Assembly (NCBI RefSeq): GCF_014269225.2
Contig: NZ_CP077097.1
Span: forward strand, 5,095,001 to 5,159,000
Direction: 5' to 3'
From: Pseudomonas anuradhapurensis
Lineage (GTDB): Bacteria > Pseudomonadota > Gammaproteobacteria > Pseudomonadales > Pseudomonadaceae
DNA: 64,000 bases
Below the pieces are notes generated by a model that worked only from the letters and a program-made list of their open reading frames with translations, made no database searches and had not been told where the DNA came from. Below, in pieces: positions 19,249 to 27,182 of the stretch (its first letter is position 1; the number at the start of each line of letters is the position of its first letter). Both the position numbers and the translations under genes were made by a program.

Positions 19249-20478
19249 ATGAGCAAGACTTCTCTCGACAAGAGCAAGATCCGGTTCCTTCTTCTTGAAG
19301 GTGTGCACCAGAACGCGGTCGATACCCTCAAGGCCGCCGGCTACACCAACATCGAATACCTCACTGGTTCGCTGCCGGAAGCCGAGCTGAAGGAAAAGAT
19401 CGCCGATGCCCACTTCATCGGCATTCGTTCGCGCACCCAGCTGACCGAAGAGATCTTCGACTGCGCCAAGAAACTGGTCGCGGTTGGCTGCTTCTGCATC
19501 GGCACCAACCAGGTCGACCTGGAAGCTGCCCGCGAGCGCGGTATCGCCGTGTTCAACGCGCCATACTCCAACACCCGTTCGGTGGCCGAACTGGTACTGG
19601 CCGAAGCCATCCTGCTGCTGCGCGGCATCCCTGAGAAAAACGCCTCCTGCCACCGTGGCGGCTGGATCAAGAGCGCGGCCAACTCGTTCGAGATCCGCGG
19701 CAAGAAGCTGGGCATCGTCGGCTACGGCTCGATCGGTACCCAACTGTCGGTCCTGGCCGAAAGCCTGGGCATGCAGGTGTACTTCTTCGACCCGCTGACC
19801 AAGCTGCCGCTGGGCAACGCGGTGCAGGTGACCAGCCTGCACGAACTGCTGGGCCTGGCCGACATCGTCTCGCTGCACGTGCCTGAGCTGCCGTCCACCC
19901 AGTGGATGATCGGCGAGAAGGAAATCCGTGCCATGAAGAAGGGTTCGATCCTGATCAACGCCGCCCGTGGCACCGTGGTCGAGCTGGACCACCTGGCTGC
20001 CGCGATCAAGGACAAGCACCTGATCGGCGCCGCCATCGACGTGTTCCCGGTCGAGCCGCGCTCCAACGACGAAGAGTTCGAAAGCCCGCTGCGTGGCCTG
20101 GACAACGTGATCCTGACCCCGCACATCGGTGGTTCCACCGCCGAAGCACAGGCCAACATCGGCCTGGAAGTGGCCGAGAAGCTGGTCAAGTACAGCGACA
20201 ACGGTACCTCGGTGTCCTCGGTCAACTTCCCGGAAGTGGCCCTGCCGGCGCACCCAGGCAAGCACCGCCTGCTGCACATTCACCAGAACATCCCGGGCGT
20301 GCTCAGCGAGATCAACAAGGTCTTCGCCGAGAACGGCATCAACATCTCGGGCCAGTTCCTGCAAACCAACGAAAAGGTCGGTTACGTGGTAATCGACGTC
20401 GACGCCGAGTACTCGGACCTGGCGCAAGAGAAGCTGCAACAGGTCAAGGGCACCATCCGCTCGCGCGTCCTGTTCTGA
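19249..20478 (+). CDS. serA: D-3-phosphoglycerate dehydrogenase SerA
   Basis: A 409-residue NAD-dependent enzyme, the first committed step of serine synthesis. The substrate domain comes first (FLLLEGVHQNAVDTLKAAGY), then the Rossmann motif GIVGYGSIGTQLSVLAESLG, catalytic-region motifs INAARGTVVE and LTPHIGGST, and a C-terminal ACT domain (HRLLHIHQNIPGVLSEINKV), as in the serine-inhibited E. coli form. ATG at 19249 (MSKTSLDKSKIRFLLLEG) gives the standard length; the frame upstream reads into the divergent intergenic region. A strong terminator follows. Confidence 0.97.
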   Translation: MSKTSLDKSKIRFLLLEGVHQNAVDTLKAAGYTNIEYLTGSLPEAELKEKIADAHFIGIRSRTQLTEEIFDCAKKLVAVGCFCIGTNQVDLEAARERGIAVFNAPYSNTRSVAELVLAEAILLLRGIPEKNASCHRGGWIKSAANSFEIRGKKLGIVGYGSIGTQLSVLAESLGMQVYFFDPLTKLPLGNAVQVTSLHELLGLADIVSLHVPELPSTQWMIGEKEIRAMKKGSILINAARGTVVELDHLAAAIKDKHLIGAAIDVFPVEPRSNDEEFESPLRGLDNVILTPHIGGSTAEAQANIGLEVAEKLVKYSDNGTSVSSVNFPEVALPAHPGKHRLLHIHQNIPGVLSEINKVFAENGINISGQFLQTNEKVGYVVIDVDAEYSDLAQEKLQQVKGTIRSRVLF

Positions 20479-20493
20479 TTTGCTGGTGACATG

Positions 20494-20527
20494 AAAAAGG
20501 GAGGCCTTGATGGCCTCCCTTTTTTAT
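20494..20527. terminator. Bidirectional intrinsic terminator, serA / DUF4399
   Basis: AAAAAGGGAGGCC and GGCCTCCCTTTTT form a 13-base stem around TTGAT, with T-runs in both directions. It ends serA transcription, and its right side reaches the stop codon of the convergent DUF4399 gene. Confidence 0.93.
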
Positions 20528-21000
20528 TTCACTTCAACCGTGATTTTCTGCGACTCGACACTTGGCTTGAACGGCACGTGATACTGGTCACCCAGGATCA
20601 GCTGCAGGGTGTGCTTGCCCGGGGACAGGGTAATGGTGGTTTCGGTCTGCGCCTTGCCGAAGTGCAGCACCTGCGGCCCATCCGGCAGCGCCACGCCTTT
20701 TTCCGGCATCAGGCTGGTTGGCAGTGGCATGTCGGCCACCGGCTCCTTGTCCACATCCACCAGCAGGTGGTGATGGCCGGTATGCGGGGTGTGGTCGCCG
20801 GCGGGCTTGAGTGCCATGCCCTCGATGCCGAACTTGATGGTGAAGGTCTTGTCGACCGTGGCGCCATCGGCGGGGGAAACGATGAAGACCTTGGCCTCCT
20901 TGGGCGGCTCCTGGCTTTTCAATGCATCTGCGGCACTGGCCAGCACCGATGCCCCCATCAGCAGACCCGCAACGGCAGCTCGCGAAAATAGGCTGTTCAT
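20524..21000 (-). CDS. DUF4399-family exported protein
   Basis: A 158-residue protein with a clear signal peptide (AAVAGLLMGASVLASAADA, cleavage expected after residue ~24). The mature part has the DUF4399 pattern: VFIVSPADGATVDKTFTIKF, GHHHLLVDVD and LQLILGDQYHVPF. The clustered histidines suggest metal contact, but the family has no assigned function. Probably periplasmic, with an immunoglobulin-like beta fold. Its stop codon overlaps the shared terminator with serA. Confidence 0.88.
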   Translation of the reverse strand: MNSLFSRAAVAGLLMGASVLASAADALKSQEPPKEAKVFIVSPADGATVDKTFTIKFGIEGMALKPAGDHTPHTGHHHLLVDVDKEPVADMPLPTSLMPEKGVALPDGPQVLHFGKAQTETTITLSPGKHTLQLILGDQYHVPFKPSVESQKITVEVK

Positions 21001-21070
21001 TCACTTCTCCTGTGATTCACTTGTTGGCCCCCGCCTGCGATCCAACGGCGGCGGTAATTCACCTTAGTTG

Positions 21071-21086
21071 ATATGGACGCCCATAT
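21071..21086. promoter_or_regulatory. Short perfect dyad upstream of the solute-binding-protein gene
   Basis: ATATGG and CCATAT surround ACGC in the gap between the DUF4399 gene and the truncated binding protein, about 140 bases upstream of the latter's ATG. It could be an operator; no regulator is encoded nearby. Confidence 0.35.
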
Positions 21087-21222
21087 GTTCACATCGACAG
21101 GTAGAAATATTTCCGTCACGGTCAAACATCGCCGAAGCTTCAAGGTCATAGGCTGCGCTCGACCACGGCGAGGAAAAAGCCTTGGCGGGCATTATTCACC
21201 TGCCAAGAAGAAAGGGGCTTTC

Positions 21223-21711
21223 ATGCGTTCGACCATTGGACTACTGCTGGCGCTGCTGATCACGCCATTGGCACAGGCCGAGCTGATAGACGAAGTTGCC
21301 GACCGGGGCGAACTGCGCATTGCTGTACAGGCTGACAACTCGCCGTACGCCTTCAAGGAAAACGACCAGCTGACCGGCTTCGACGTGGAGTTTGGCCAGG
21401 ACCTGGCCAAGGAACTGGACCTGCGCGCCGAATTCATCGAAGCCCCCGCAACCGAGGTTCTGCCGGGCGTGGAGAGTGGCAAGTACGACATTGCCCTGAC
21501 CCCGCCGAGTGAAACGCCCAAGGCTGATGGTGCGCTCGATGTAAGCCAGCCGTTTGGCGAGAAACAGCTGGTGATCCCGTTCCAGAAGGACAACCCGGCT
21601 TTTCAGAGTGCGCTGAACAACGCATTGCAGCGGCTCAAGGACAGCGGGCGGACTGCCGAACTTGAACAGAAGTGGTTCAAGGGAGTGTCGGCGACTGCCG
21701 CCGGGCAGTAA
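21223..21711 (+). CDS. Truncated family-3 solute-binding protein lacking lobe 2
   Basis: A 162-residue periplasmic protein with a signal peptide (MRSTIGLLLALLITPLAQA). Residues ~20-110 match the first lobe of amino-acid-binding proteins (LRIAVQADNSPYAFKE, LTGFDVEFGQDLAKEL). The final part (KDNPAFQSALNNALQRLKDSG to EQKWFKG) matches the return to lobe 1. The central ~80-100 residues forming lobe 2 are absent, and intact relatives have about 230-260 residues. The frame is clean, so the deletion is in frame and old or functional. ATG at 21223 follows AAAGGGG. No permease gene is adjacent. Ligand trapping in the usual way is unlikely. Confidence 0.82.
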   Translation: MRSTIGLLLALLITPLAQAELIDEVADRGELRIAVQADNSPYAFKENDQLTGFDVEFGQDLAKELDLRAEFIEAPATEVLPGVESGKYDIALTPPSETPKADGALDVSQPFGEKQLVIPFQKDNPAFQSALNNALQRLKDSGRTAELEQKWFKGVSATAAGQ

Positions 21712-21733
21712 GCGCCTTCGTCGCGGAACAGGC

Positions 21734-22237
21734 TTAGGCTGAAAGCCCAACCAGCGCCTGTTCCGCCAGTTCCAGCTCCAGCTCGCTGAACACCTGTACC
21801 CCAGCCCGCCGCAGCAGCGCCGTGGTCACCCCTTCCCCGGCCACCTTCACGCCACTGAACGTGCCGTCGTAGGTCAAGCGGTTACCACATGAAGGGCTGC
21901 CGGCCTTCAGCACCGCCACGCGAATGCCATGCCGGCGCACCAGTTCCAGCGCCTGCTGCGCCCCGGCAATGAACTGCGCACTGACATTTTCACCGCTCAC
22001 CGTCAGCACCTGCCTGTCACCGTCGAGCACCGCTGCGCCCTGCCCACCCGGTATCTCTGCAGGTGCCCGAGGGGTCGGCAAGCCGCCTGCCACTTCAGGG
22101 CACAACGGCACCACACGCCCTTCAGCCTGCCACCGCTGCAACAGCTCGGGGTAGCCACTGGTACGGCCGTCATAACGCACCGGCTGCCCCAGCAGGCAGG
22201 CGCTGACCAGCACCTTGGGCAACTCAGAACGGGTCAT
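21734..22237 (-). CDS. DUF523-family protein (YbbK-like)
   Basis: A 167-residue cytoplasmic protein of the DUF523 family, with the conserved cysteine stretches VSACLLGQPVRYDG, LCPEVAGGLPTPR and LKAGSPSCGNR. The cysteine arrangement suggests metal or Fe-S binding, but no function is established. ATG at 22237 is chosen over the in-frame GTG six bases upstream. The gene overlaps the 3' end of the 2OG-oxygenase gene by 14 bases, implying translational coupling. Confidence 0.87.
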   Translation of the reverse strand: MTRSELPKVLVSACLLGQPVRYDGRTSGYPELLQRWQAEGRVVPLCPEVAGGLPTPRAPAEIPGGQGAAVLDGDRQVLTVSGENVSAQFIAGAQQALELVRRHGIRVAVLKAGSPSCGNRLTYDGTFSGVKVAGEGVTTALLRRAGVQVFSELELELAEQALVGLSA

Positions 22238-22847
22238 TGCCACGGCGCCGGAACCAGCCGGTCAACGACAGCCGCTCGCGCCCGGCCGGCAGCACTTCGT
22301 GCGGCACCTCACCGGACAGGAACACCACCAGGCAACCCGCCACCGGTTGCACATCGTGTTCGACACCGTCCGCCAGGAACATGCGCAACTGGCCACCGTC
22401 CTGCGGCTGCCAGCCTTCATTCAGGTACAGCACCGCCGACACCATGCGCCGGTCATCGTCGCGGAAACGGTCCAGGTGCCGGCGATAGAATGCCCCTGGC
22501 GGATACAGGGCAAAATGGCACTCGAAATCTTCCAGGCCCAGGAACAGGCCCCGGTTGATGGCCTGACGCAGTTGGTCCATGGCGGCCAGATACTGGTCGC
22601 AGGCCTCGCCCTGGCCGGGGTCGACCCACTGGATGTGGTCGCCGCGAATGGCTTCGCGCACCTCCTGGGCAACACCGCGCCCAACCCCGGCAGGGTTGAG
22701 TTCGCCTTCGGCATCACGGCGCCGGCATTCGGCTGCCAGCGCGCGCACCAGGTCGGCAGGCAGGAAGAGTGCCTGCTGCGACCAGCCATGGGTGGCCAGA
22801 TCGTCGACGACGGCCGCGAGCATCGGGTGTTCAGGGATAATATGCAT
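22224..22847 (-). CDS. 2-oxoglutarate/Fe(II)-dependent oxygenase (prolyl-4-hydroxylase type)
   Basis: A 207-residue double-stranded beta-helix oxygenase. The iron ligands are HLD in YRRHLDRF (H-x-D) and the later His in SGEVPHEVLP; the 2-oxoglutarate-binding Arg lies in GRERLSLTGWFRR. ALYPPGAFYRRHLDRFRDD and MVSAVLYLN match the P4Hc domain family (SM20/PHD-like). ATG at 22847 (MHIIPEHPMLAAVVDDL) is the most conservative start; ATGs at 22856 and 22859 are possible and none has a good ribosome site. The protein target is unknown. Confidence 0.86.
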   Translation of the reverse strand: MHIIPEHPMLAAVVDDLATHGWSQQALFLPADLVRALAAECRRRDAEGELNPAGVGRGVAQEVREAIRGDHIQWVDPGQGEACDQYLAAMDQLRQAINRGLFLGLEDFECHFALYPPGAFYRRHLDRFRDDDRRMVSAVLYLNEGWQPQDGGQLRMFLADGVEHDVQPVAGCLVVFLSGEVPHEVLPAGRERLSLTGWFRRRGNDPF

Positions 22848-22969
22848 GGCGCGCATCATATCCATTAGCCATGCCGCCGCACAGCGCCACTTGGCTGACA
22901 AGTACGCGGATATCTCGACAAACCGGCGCCGGGCCAAGGACAATAGCCGCCTGCCGACAGGAGTCCTGA

Positions 22970-23722
22970 ATGCGCCGTCTGTTTTCCCTGATTCTGCTGA
23001 TGATCTGCACCGTGCCTGTCTGGGCAGACAACCTGGATCGGCTGTACAAGGCCGCCGGCTGGCCTGACCAGCGCGCCCATTTCAACGATGCCCTGACCGC
23101 TGCCCAGGAACGCTACCGCAACAGTCTGCCGCCTGCCGTGTACCAGGCGCTGGTCAACAACAGCAACCAGCGTTTCCAGGCCCAGGCCGTGGACCGTCGC
23201 GCCCAGGCAAAACTGCGTGCGACCCTGGCCAATCCGGCGCCGGCGCTGGCGTTCTTCCAGTCGCCGCTGGGGCGCAAGGTGGTGGCAGCCGAACTCAAGG
23301 CCACGCGCAAGGATGAACTGGCCAGAAACGCCAAAGGCCTGCCGAAGATCCAGGCCAGCGATGACCGCCTGCTGATCATCGGCCACCTGGCCCAGGCCCT
23401 GCCGGCGCGCGAGGCCGGCGCCGAAGTCAGCCTGGCCATTGCGGGCGTTGCCGCCGACAGCCTCAGTTCGATGATCCCCGGCCTGTTCGGTAACGGCCAG
23501 GCCCAAGGCCTGCTCGACGGCCAGCGCCAGCGCCTGATGAGCCAGATCGGCGAAGACCTCAACAACACCCTGTTGTATGTCTACCGCGACCTCTCCGACG
23601 CCGAGCTGGAAGAGTTTGCCACCTTTGCCGAATCGCCTGACGGCAAGGCCTACTACCAGGCCGCCCTGGCCGCCGTTCGCGCCGGCCTGGCGGTGGGCCA
23701 GAGCAACAGCGACCTGAAGTGA
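22970..23722 (+). CDS. DUF2059-family exported protein
   Basis: A 250-residue protein with a signal peptide (RRLFSLILLMICTVPVWA, cleavage after residue ~19). The C-terminal ~60 residues (LLYVYRDLSDAELEEFATF, SPDGKAYYQAALAAV) match the DUF2059 helical domain of unknown function; the N-terminal half repeats similar helical sequence (FFQSPLGRKVVAAEL). Likely periplasmic. It is divergent from the 2OG-oxygenase gene and convergent with the hydrolase gene, with no space between the two stop codons. Confidence 0.86.
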   Translation: MRRLFSLILLMICTVPVWADNLDRLYKAAGWPDQRAHFNDALTAAQERYRNSLPPAVYQALVNNSNQRFQAQAVDRRAQAKLRATLANPAPALAFFQSPLGRKVVAAELKATRKDELARNAKGLPKIQASDDRLLIIGHLAQALPAREAGAEVSLAIAGVAADSLSSMIPGLFGNGQAQGLLDGQRQRLMSQIGEDLNNTLLYVYRDLSDAELEEFATFAESPDGKAYYQAALAAVRAGLAVGQSNSDLK

Positions 23723-24649
23723 TCAGCCCAGGCGCTGGTCGATGAAGTCGAAGTAGCGCTGGCGAATGCCCGGCAGCTCGTTGGCCAGGTGGTGGCGAGC
23801 TTCGGGCAACAGCAGGATCTGCGGTTCGGCGAACTTGGCCTTGAGCACTTCAAGGTTGTAGGGCCAGTCCACCGTGCCATCCGCCTGCCCTTGCACGATC
23901 AATGGCCGCCGCGTGCTGCACGGGGCGGCCTCGATGCGTTTGACCCAGGCGATCAGGGCTCCCACCCAGGCCGTTGGCAAGCGGCGTGGTTGTAGCGGGT
24001 CAGCTTCGAGGAACGGCAGGAAGGCCGGGTCGTTGGTGTTCTCGCTGAAACGCCGCTCGATGCCGTTGACGAAATGGCGCAGCACACGGTAGCTCAACTT
24101 CGACCAGCGCCAGGAACAGGGCCGTACCAGCGGTGCCAAGAGGATGACCTGGCCATCGATGGGGCTCTGCGCGCCCTGGTACAACAGGTGGTCCACGGCA
24201 ATCGCACCACCGGTGCTCTGCCCGCACAAATGCCACGGGCGTGGCAGTCGCAGCATGCGCGCCTGTTCGAACAACGCCTCCAGCACCTGCTGGTACAGCG
24301 CAAAATCACTGATACTGGCCCGCTCGCCACTGGACAGGCCATGGCCAGGCAGGTCGCAGCTGATGACGGCGAATCCTTGCTTCAGCGCCCACTCGATCAC
24401 ATGCCGATAGAGCCCCATATGGTCGTAGTAACCGTGCAGCAGGAACAGCGTCGCGTTGGCCTGCTCGGGTAACCAGACCTGCCCGACCAGATCGAAGCCT
24501 GCAGCCTGAAAGCCGCCCAGCCAGCTTTGCGCCGGCAGGTTCAGGCCATAGAAGCGCTGGTATTCCAGGGCCTGTGCCGACAGCGCCTGGCGCGCGGTCA
24601 ACGGTGCCAGGCTGGTGCGCAGCAGGTCGGGGTGAAAGGCAGCGGGCAT
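23723..24649 (-). CDS. Alpha/beta hydrolase, monoacylglycerol-lipase type
   Basis: A 308-residue hydrolase of the serine-aminopeptidase-S33/lysophospholipase family. ATLFLLHGYYDHMGLYRHV is the oxyanion region, followed by CDLPGHGLSSGER. The nucleophile elbow is LCGQSTGGAIA (Gly-Gln-Ser-Thr-Gly), and the acid and His lie in IVQGQADGTVDW and LLPEARHHLANE. ATG at 24649 is preferred to the in-frame TTG at 24661, since GGATG lies eight bases before it. No signal peptide, so probably cytoplasmic, acting on lipid esters. Confidence 0.88.
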   Translation of the reverse strand: MPAAFHPDLLRTSLAPLTARQALSAQALEYQRFYGLNLPAQSWLGGFQAAGFDLVGQVWLPEQANATLFLLHGYYDHMGLYRHVIEWALKQGFAVISCDLPGHGLSSGERASISDFALYQQVLEALFEQARMLRLPRPWHLCGQSTGGAIAVDHLLYQGAQSPIDGQVILLAPLVRPCSWRWSKLSYRVLRHFVNGIERRFSENTNDPAFLPFLEADPLQPRRLPTAWVGALIAWVKRIEAAPCSTRRPLIVQGQADGTVDWPYNLEVLKAKFAEPQILLLPEARHHLANELPGIRQRYFDFIDQRLG

Positions 24650-24746
24650 CGTTACATCCAAAGCGAAGCAAGTATTGATCTGCGATATTCAGCTCTGGCC
24701 GGCATCGTGGCAAGCTTGCTCAGCTTCGAACGACCAGCACCGAACC

Positions 24747-24864
24747 TTGTAGGAGCGGCCTTGTGTCGCGATAGGGGTGCGAAGCGCCCCCGGGATTTGG
24801 GCATCAGGCTGAGGTTGCCGGGGCCGCTTTGCGGCCCTCTCGCGACACAAGGCCGCTCCTACAA
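24747..24864. repeat. Inverted pair of family-A repeats at a 5' leader
   Basis: CTTGTAGGAGCGGCCTTGTG (24747 onward) faces its inverted copy ending CGGCCTTG's complement CTCCTACAAG at 24864. The right arm ends 20 bases before the ATG of the DUF6436 gene, so the repeat lies within that gene's leader rather than at a 3' end. Confidence 0.85.
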
Positions 24865-24883
24865 GGGACCGCGGAAGAACTTC

Positions 24884-25447
24884 ATGAACAACCGGATCAT
24901 CAAACCGCTGTGCACAGTAATTGCCCTGCTGGTCGGGGCCGCCATCCTCTGGCAGGCCTACACCACCTTCCAGGCCCGCTACCTGCGTCCATTCGACAAC
25001 CAGACCACGCTGTTCGACGGCAGCCAACTGCAGCTGCCCGCCGAGCTGGCCGGCCCCGGGCCGATCCGCGTGGTGCACTTCTGGGACCCGACCTGCCCGT
25101 GCAACGTCGGTAACCAGCAGCACCTGGGCGAACTGGTCAGCCAGTTTGCCGCGCAACGGGTGGTCTTCCATGTGCTGCAAAAGCCCGGCAGCCATGGCCA
25201 GTTGCCGGCCAACCTGAGCAGCCTGCAGCCCATCGCCAGCTTGCCCGGCAGCGAGCAGCTGCCGGCCTCTCCGGCCGTTGCCATCTGGGACAGGCAAGGC
25301 CGCCTGGCTTACTTCGGCCCATACAGCGAAGGGGCGGTGTGCAACGCCAGCAACAGCTTCATCGAGCCGGTCATCCAGGCACTACTCGCAAACCGGCCTG
25401 TACAGGCCGACAACACCCTTGCCTCAGGGTGCTATTGCCCCTGGTAG
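24884..25447 (+). CDS. DUF6436 thioredoxin-fold-like membrane-anchored protein
   Basis: A 187-residue protein with one N-terminal membrane segment (PLCTVIALLVGAAILWQAY) and a periplasmic domain beginning IRVVHFWDPTCPCNVGNQQH. That stretch resembles a thioredoxin active-site region but with Cys-Pro-Cys instead of Cys-x-x-Cys. Two more cysteines occur at the C-terminus (GCYCPW). ATG at 24884 follows GGAAGAAC; longer frames translate repeat DNA. It ends in TAG 85 bases before the bacteriocin frame. A redox or metal-handling role is possible; function is unknown. Confidence 0.82.
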   Translation: MNNRIIKPLCTVIALLVGAAILWQAYTTFQARYLRPFDNQTTLFDGSQLQLPAELAGPGPIRVVHFWDPTCPCNVGNQQHLGELVSQFAAQRVVFHVLQKPGSHGQLPANLSSLQPIASLPGSEQLPASPAVAIWDRQGRLAYFGPYSEGAVCNASNSFIEPVIQALLANRPVQADNTLASGCYCPW

Positions 25448-25473
25448 ATAGCAAGCACCCAAGGATTATCTAC
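25444..25473. promoter_or_regulatory. Spaced inverted repeat upstream of the bacteriocin gene
   Basis: GTAGATA (25444-25450) and TATCTAC (25467-25473) are perfect inverted copies 16 bases apart. They overlap the DUF6436 stop codon and precede the bacteriocin leader hairpin. This could be a regulator site; no consensus LexA box was found here. Confidence 0.35.
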
Positions 25474-25506
25474 AGCAGCAGCCCACAGGAGGATTCTTAC
25501 CGTAGC

Positions 25507-25537
25507 GACATACAGAGCAATGGAGAAACTGTATGTC
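25507..25537 (+). promoter_or_regulatory. Leader inverted repeat enclosing the bacteriocin ribosome binding site
   Basis: GACATACAG (25507-25515) and CTGTATGTC (25529-25537) are perfect 9-base inverted repeats. The right arm contains the ATG start at 25533 and the 13-base loop contains the GGAG ribosome binding site (25522-25525). In RNA this would pair the start codon; in DNA it could be a protein-binding dyad. Confidence 0.6.
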
Positions 25538-26366
25538 TCAACACGGATCCGTCGAGCTAGCCGACAGCATTGTAAAAGCCCCCCGTCTTCCACCAGTCCC
25601 GCAATATTTTTGGGGCCACAACCGCATACCGTCTCGCTATCTGGCGTCGAGCTTTCGACCCGGCCATCTGGTCATCGACCTGGTGCCCCAGATCGAGGCT
25701 GACAAGCAGCGGGTCAAGCAAGAACACAATCAGCAACTTGAAGCGCTCGAGCAGAAGCTCGACCAGGCCGTCCTGACGCAGACCGGTTCGCTGGCTGGGC
25801 TGGAGCCGCTGTTGGCCATCGAACGAAAGCTCGCTGCCGTGAACCATCTCACGGCCAAGTACCAGGCCGAGCTCCAAACCACCCGCCAGGCAGCCAACCA
25901 GTTTTTTGGATCAGACCCGGAACACCGCTCCTTCAAGGAATTCGTCGACAGCAGCCGGCGTGCCGGTAGCGCAACAGACCCACGCCAAGCCTGGCTGGCC
26001 TCCTACCGCGCCGCTTTCGCCGCGAAGGTTCTACAGCGGCAGATCGACGAACTGGGCCGTCATCGCAGCCGGCTCAACAGCGAACGGTCGAACACCCGCT
26101 ACCGGCAGATGCAGACCGGTCAAGCAAGCCAACGTCTGAAGCTTTCCGCGCAGACGCTTGACCGGACGATGGCCGCCCAGCATGAGTACCTGCTGACGCG
26201 CAGCATGCTGCAAGCCCAGCTCAAAAACTTTGAACGCCACCAACATGACGATGTGGCCGAGCAGGCTGCGCTGGCACATGCCCGCGAACTAGAACTGGAA
26301 ACGTTCGACTTGCTCAAGTGCCGAGCCACTCTCAGCACCCTGTACGTCGACCTCGACAAGCTCTAG
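25533..26366 (+). CDS. Bacteriocin segment 1: helical N-terminal region up to the first amber codon
   Basis: 277 residues. The first ~50 residues (PPVPQYFWGHNRIPSRYLAS) are proline- and aromatic-rich and could carry the receptor or uptake determinant. Residues ~55-275 are charged and helical, with coiled-coil-like stretches (EADKQRVKQEHNQQLEALEQ, LQRQIDELGRHRSRLNSE), as in the long helices of nuclease bacteriocins. No nuclease is included, so alone it should be non-toxic. The TAG at 26364 is followed by GGGG and an in-frame ATG at 26373. Confidence 0.7.
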   Translation: MSQHGSVELADSIVKAPRLPPVPQYFWGHNRIPSRYLASSFRPGHLVIDLVPQIEADKQRVKQEHNQQLEALEQKLDQAVLTQTGSLAGLEPLLAIERKLAAVNHLTAKYQAELQTTRQAANQFFGSDPEHRSFKEFVDSSRRAGSATDPRQAWLASYRAAFAAKVLQRQIDELGRHRSRLNSERSNTRYRQMQTGQASQRLKLSAQTLDRTMAAQHEYLLTRSMLQAQLKNFERHQHDDVAEQAALAHARELELETFDLLKCRATLSTLYVDLDKL

Positions 26367-26372
26367 GGGCAC

Positions 26373-27155
26373 ATGCGCCATACCCCTACCAGAATTGACG
26401 TCACGCTCAAGCTGGACACCGCGCGCTCACCGCTGCCACACAAGCAGGAGTTGCTGGATCTCAAGCAGCAAGTCAGCGCTTTCAACGCCACCCATGTCCA
26501 GTCGTGGCCAACTGAAAAGGCCAACGTCGCACGCCTGCTTGCAGCGTCGGACCGCAGCCTCACTGCTGCATTCGACGAACAGCTCTACCTCGCTGCGCTC
26601 GCCGGGCGCCCCCCGAGTAGCACACCGGTCATCTTCAACGCTTGGGCCGCCAGCACCCGCCATCCGCTGGTGCTTGCCACCTCTCGCGGTGGCGTGGCGC
26701 ATTTCGAGTCTGTATGGGAGCCCTTTGGCAAACTTCTGAGCAAAGCTGCGGTACGCCTGCTCGAAAGCAGCCTCACGGTCGCGCTCAGATATGCCCCGCT
26801 GATGTTCTACTCAGCCCGCCTTGGTGACGGCGAGCGTATGGGCGTAACTGTCCCGCTGGCCTCAATGACAGCCGGTGCCGACCTCACCCAACAGGCCAAT
26901 CGCTTGGCAGGCCAGACGCTGGAGTTGCCGCTGCGCATGAACGCGGTACCCAGCGGCGAGCAGACCGAGGTCTACCTGGTCAACACCGACGGCAACGCTG
27001 TACTGCGTGATGTGCGAGTGCGCCAGGCGCAATGGGACTCTGCCGTCAAAGCCTACCGCTTCACTGCCGATGGCCCAGGCGGCGCCACCCTACTCTGGCA
27101 CCCGGCAACACCGCCAAGCAGCCTGGGCAAACTGGACTTGCACTCCGGCGCCTAG
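26373..27155 (+). CDS. Bacteriocin segment 2: pyocin-S-type translocation domain between the two amber codons
   Basis: 260 residues in the same frame as segments 1 and 3. ALRYAPLMFYSARLGDGERM and LPLRMNAVPSGEQTEVYLVN match the S-type pyocin domain found before nuclease domains; the final strand TLLWHPATPPSSLGKL is the usual linker region. A purine-rich AGGGG lies three to seven bases before ATG 26373, so reinitiation is conceivable. Without the C-terminal nuclease it would not kill. Confidence 0.68.
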   Translation: MRHTPTRIDVTLKLDTARSPLPHKQELLDLKQQVSAFNATHVQSWPTEKANVARLLAASDRSLTAAFDEQLYLAALAGRPPSSTPVIFNAWAASTRHPLVLATSRGGVAHFESVWEPFGKLLSKAAVRLLESSLTVALRYAPLMFYSARLGDGERMGVTVPLASMTAGADLTQQANRLAGQTLELPLRMNAVPSGEQTEVYLVNTDGNAVLRDVRVRQAQWDSAVKAYRFTADGPGGATLLWHPATPPSSLGKLDLHSGA

Positions 27156-27182
27156 GTCGGCGGCCAGCCCATCGTAGAAGAG

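Noticed and set aside
25440..25540. A LexA (SOS) box controlling the bacteriocin
   Set aside because: The CTGTATGTC arms resemble half sites but neither has the CAG partner at the correct spacing; the inverted repeat is reported as a dyad instead.
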